Origin: JBOFEH01 sp051650265
GTDB lineage: Bacteria > Bacillota > Clostridia > Lachnospirales > Cellulosilyticaceae
Reading direction: 5' to 3'
NCBI GenBank assembly: GCA_051650265.1
Contig: JBOFIR010000133.1
Location: forward strand, 1-6,229
Length of the DNA stretch: 6,229 nt
Numbering within the stretch: the first letter of the stretch is position 1; the number at the start of each line of letters is the position of its first letter. The translations under genes were made by a program, and so were the position numbers. Positions 4,703 through 6,229 of the stretch are shown one piece after another. The notes beneath the pieces were generated by a model, which worked only from the letters and a program-made list of their open reading frames with translations, had not been told where the DNA came from and made no database searches.

Positions 4703-6229
4703 TTATTCGACCACTACATTAATAACGATATTTGAAGTATTACCTACGTAGTCTGTCACGCTGATAGGTACTTCGTAGGTACCAGCTGTTGCTGTATCAA
4801 GATTAGAGAGATCTGCTTGAAGGAGAGACTTGATATTGATACCATTTGTATCTTCAGCTACTTCAATAAAGTCACCAGACCAGTTGATCTTGTTAGGGTC
4901 AGCCTCAAGTTTGATACTTGGGAATTCAGCAAATGCTGTTAATGTAGGTGCAGTTGTATTATTTGGATCATAGAGTGTAATGTTGTATTTTGACTCGCGG
5001 ATGTTCTCAGATTTATCGGAGATTTTAGCAACAAGACCAGCTTCATAATGAGCAGCAGTAGCCATGTCAACATCTACAAACTCGAAAGTTGCAGTAGTCA
5101 TATCAAGATCACCATCAATATTGTCTTTTGCAGTGAATTCTGCTTGCCAATCAATTGCATTTAAATCTGTACCAACAGGGTAGACGAAGTTGCCCTCATT
5201 TACTTTTGTGAATACAGGTTTAACATTATCTTTTACCTTACCTGAGTCTAATGTATTACGCATCACATTAATTGATTCTTCTAACATACCTTTTTGTTGT
5301 TGGATTGCTACAGGGTATCTTGGTGTCCCATCAAGGCCATAGATTGAAGAAGTAACAAGTCTTGCGAATTTACCACTGATACTAAACAAATCTGCAAGTT
5401 CGTTAACAACTGTACGCTCTCTTGTTTCCCAATAGATATCGATCATATCTTGGCCAATTTCTGGGTGGAAGATATCCATAGCGATTTGAGGTGTTGGGCG
5501 CTCAGCAGTTTCTTCTTTTGGCTCGCCCGTTTCACTATCAAGCCACATGAGAGTTGCTTGGATTGCAAGAGGAACGATCTCTTCATCCACGCCTTTGAGG
5601 ACAGCATAGCTCTCACCAGGAATACGAACTTGTTGATAGTTTGGATCATCTGCCGCTAATTGGTCTGCACGAGGGAATGGAATGTAGCCCATAGATTCAC
5701 CACGCTCAGCCATTTGATCTGCGAAGCCTTTTGCTTTCCAGTCTTCTACAAGAACGAATACAGACTCGCCATCTTTGATGGCACTACGTCCATTGACGAT
5801 CTCATCATTTGTAAGACCATTACCTTCTACATAGACAAGACCGCTATTGATGAGGTCTTCTACATACTCAACAGCCATGATTGTCTCAGGGCTTTCTACA
5901 TTGAAGCCGTTGCGGCCGTAGATACTACCGCCTGCAGCATGTACTGCAACGGGTGCAAGGTCATACGCACTAGACCAGAATGCTTGGATACGTCTTTCGG
6001 GGCGAACAGGTGCTTGGCTATCTTTGTAGTAAGCATCAATTTTTGAGAGATAGTCTTTGAAAGTACTAAATGTCCATTTGCCTTCTTTATAAAGGTCAGT
6101 AGGATAAACTGTTTTACCATTTTCTTTGAGAGCGGGTACAGCTTCAAGATAGCTGATATTGTACATGAGCGGTAAGAATGTATGTGTACGATCCCCACCA
6201 ATTCTGATAAAGTAAGATTTGTCAAAGAC
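4703..6229 (-). CDS. Extracellular solute-binding protein with two C-terminal Ig-like repeats (5' partial)
   Basis: The last 508 residues are visible; the frame is open to the window edge, so the signal peptide and any lipobox are outside. The first ~330 visible residues are a family-1-type ABC solute-binding domain, typically for sugars. Typical features include YPTDLYKEGKWTFSTFKDYL, FWSSAYDLAPVAVHAAGGSI, and MGYIPFPRADQ followed by RIPGESYAVLKG. It then continues into two repeats of about 85 residues (visible residues about 335-421 and 427-508), each with an Ig-like pattern: a first strand, DxNxIxW, an F, a D-rich turn, then AxxYE, a D and an N near the end (TDYVGN in the second). They resemble bacterial DUF5011-type domains. 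The expected role is binding an extracellular sugar or oligosaccharide for an ABC importer, with the repeats extending the domain or holding it at the cell wall. The permease genes are not in view. The Met at 6166 is internal, not the start. Confidence 0.88.
   Translation of the reverse strand, partial: VFDKSYFIRIGGDRTHTFLPLMYNISYLEAVPALKENGKTVYPTDLYKEGKWTFSTFKDYLSKIDAYYKDSQAPVRPERRIQAFWSSAYDLAPVAVHAAGGSIYGRNGFNVESPETIMAVEYVEDLINSGLVYVEGNGLTNDEIVNGRSAIKDGESVFVLVEDWKAKGFADQMAERGESMGYIPFPRADQLAADDPNYQQVRIPGESYAVLKGVDEEIVPLAIQATLMWLDSETGEPKEETAERPTPQIAMDIFHPEIGQDMIDIYWETRERTVVNELADLFSISGKFARLVTSSIYGLDGTPRYPVAIQQQKGMLEESINVMRNTLDSGKVKDNVKPVFTKVNEGNFVYPVGTDLNAIDWQAEFTAKDNIDGDLDMTTATFEFVDVDMATAAHYEAGLVAKISDKSENIRESKYNITLYDPNNTTAPTLTAFAEFPSIKLEADPNKINWSGDFIEVAEDTNGINIKSLLQADLSNLDTATAGTYEVPISVTDYVGNTSNIVINVVVE

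Noticed and set aside
5660..6046. 128-codon plus-strand open frame inside the solute-binding protein gene
   Set aside because: It is the antisense shadow of a clear family-1 binding domain, with no family resemblance of its own.

Overview
The window looks like a chromosomal segment of a Gram-positive Firmicute, most likely a clostridium and possibly of the Lachnospirales. This is inferred from strong AGGAGG-type ribosome sites, U-tailed hairpin terminators, an nfeD-floA pair, a LytTR regulator and a solute-binding protein with Ig-like repeats. No rRNA or other phylogenetic marker is present to confirm it.

Left block (1 to about 2977, plus strand): the tail of a sensor histidine kinase is followed by a short NfeD-like membrane protein, the flotillin-like scaffold FloA, an unrecognised acidic protein, and a LytTR-type response regulator. 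From nfeD to the regulator the genes are 20 bp apart or overlap (20 bp, then ATGA), and a hairpin terminator closes the set. The kinase tail and the regulator look like the two halves of one two-component system with the membrane-microdomain genes between them.

Middle block (2978 to about 4243, plus strand): a small minimal nucleotidyltransferase (MNT) has its own near-consensus promoter. The start of a HI0074-like partner gene overlaps its 3' end, but that gene stops after 33 codons inside a strong terminator hairpin, so the two-gene module appears broken. An unrecognised 158-residue protein follows. It ends at a 14-bp perfect hairpin that serves as a bidirectional terminator against the convergent gene.

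Right block (4250 to 6229, minus strand): a MIF-family tautomerase with the catalytic N-terminal proline, then its upstream neighbour, an extracellular sugar-type solute-binding protein cut by the window edge and carrying two C-terminal Ig-like repeats. A terminator between them, with a G-U pair that exists only in minus-strand RNA, separates the two transcripts.

I found no rRNA, tRNA, CRISPR array, insertion sequence or clear riboswitch. The observations most worth following are the kinase/flotillin/LytTR layout with its unknown acidic protein, the orphaned nucleotidyltransferase, and the Ig-tailed binding protein.
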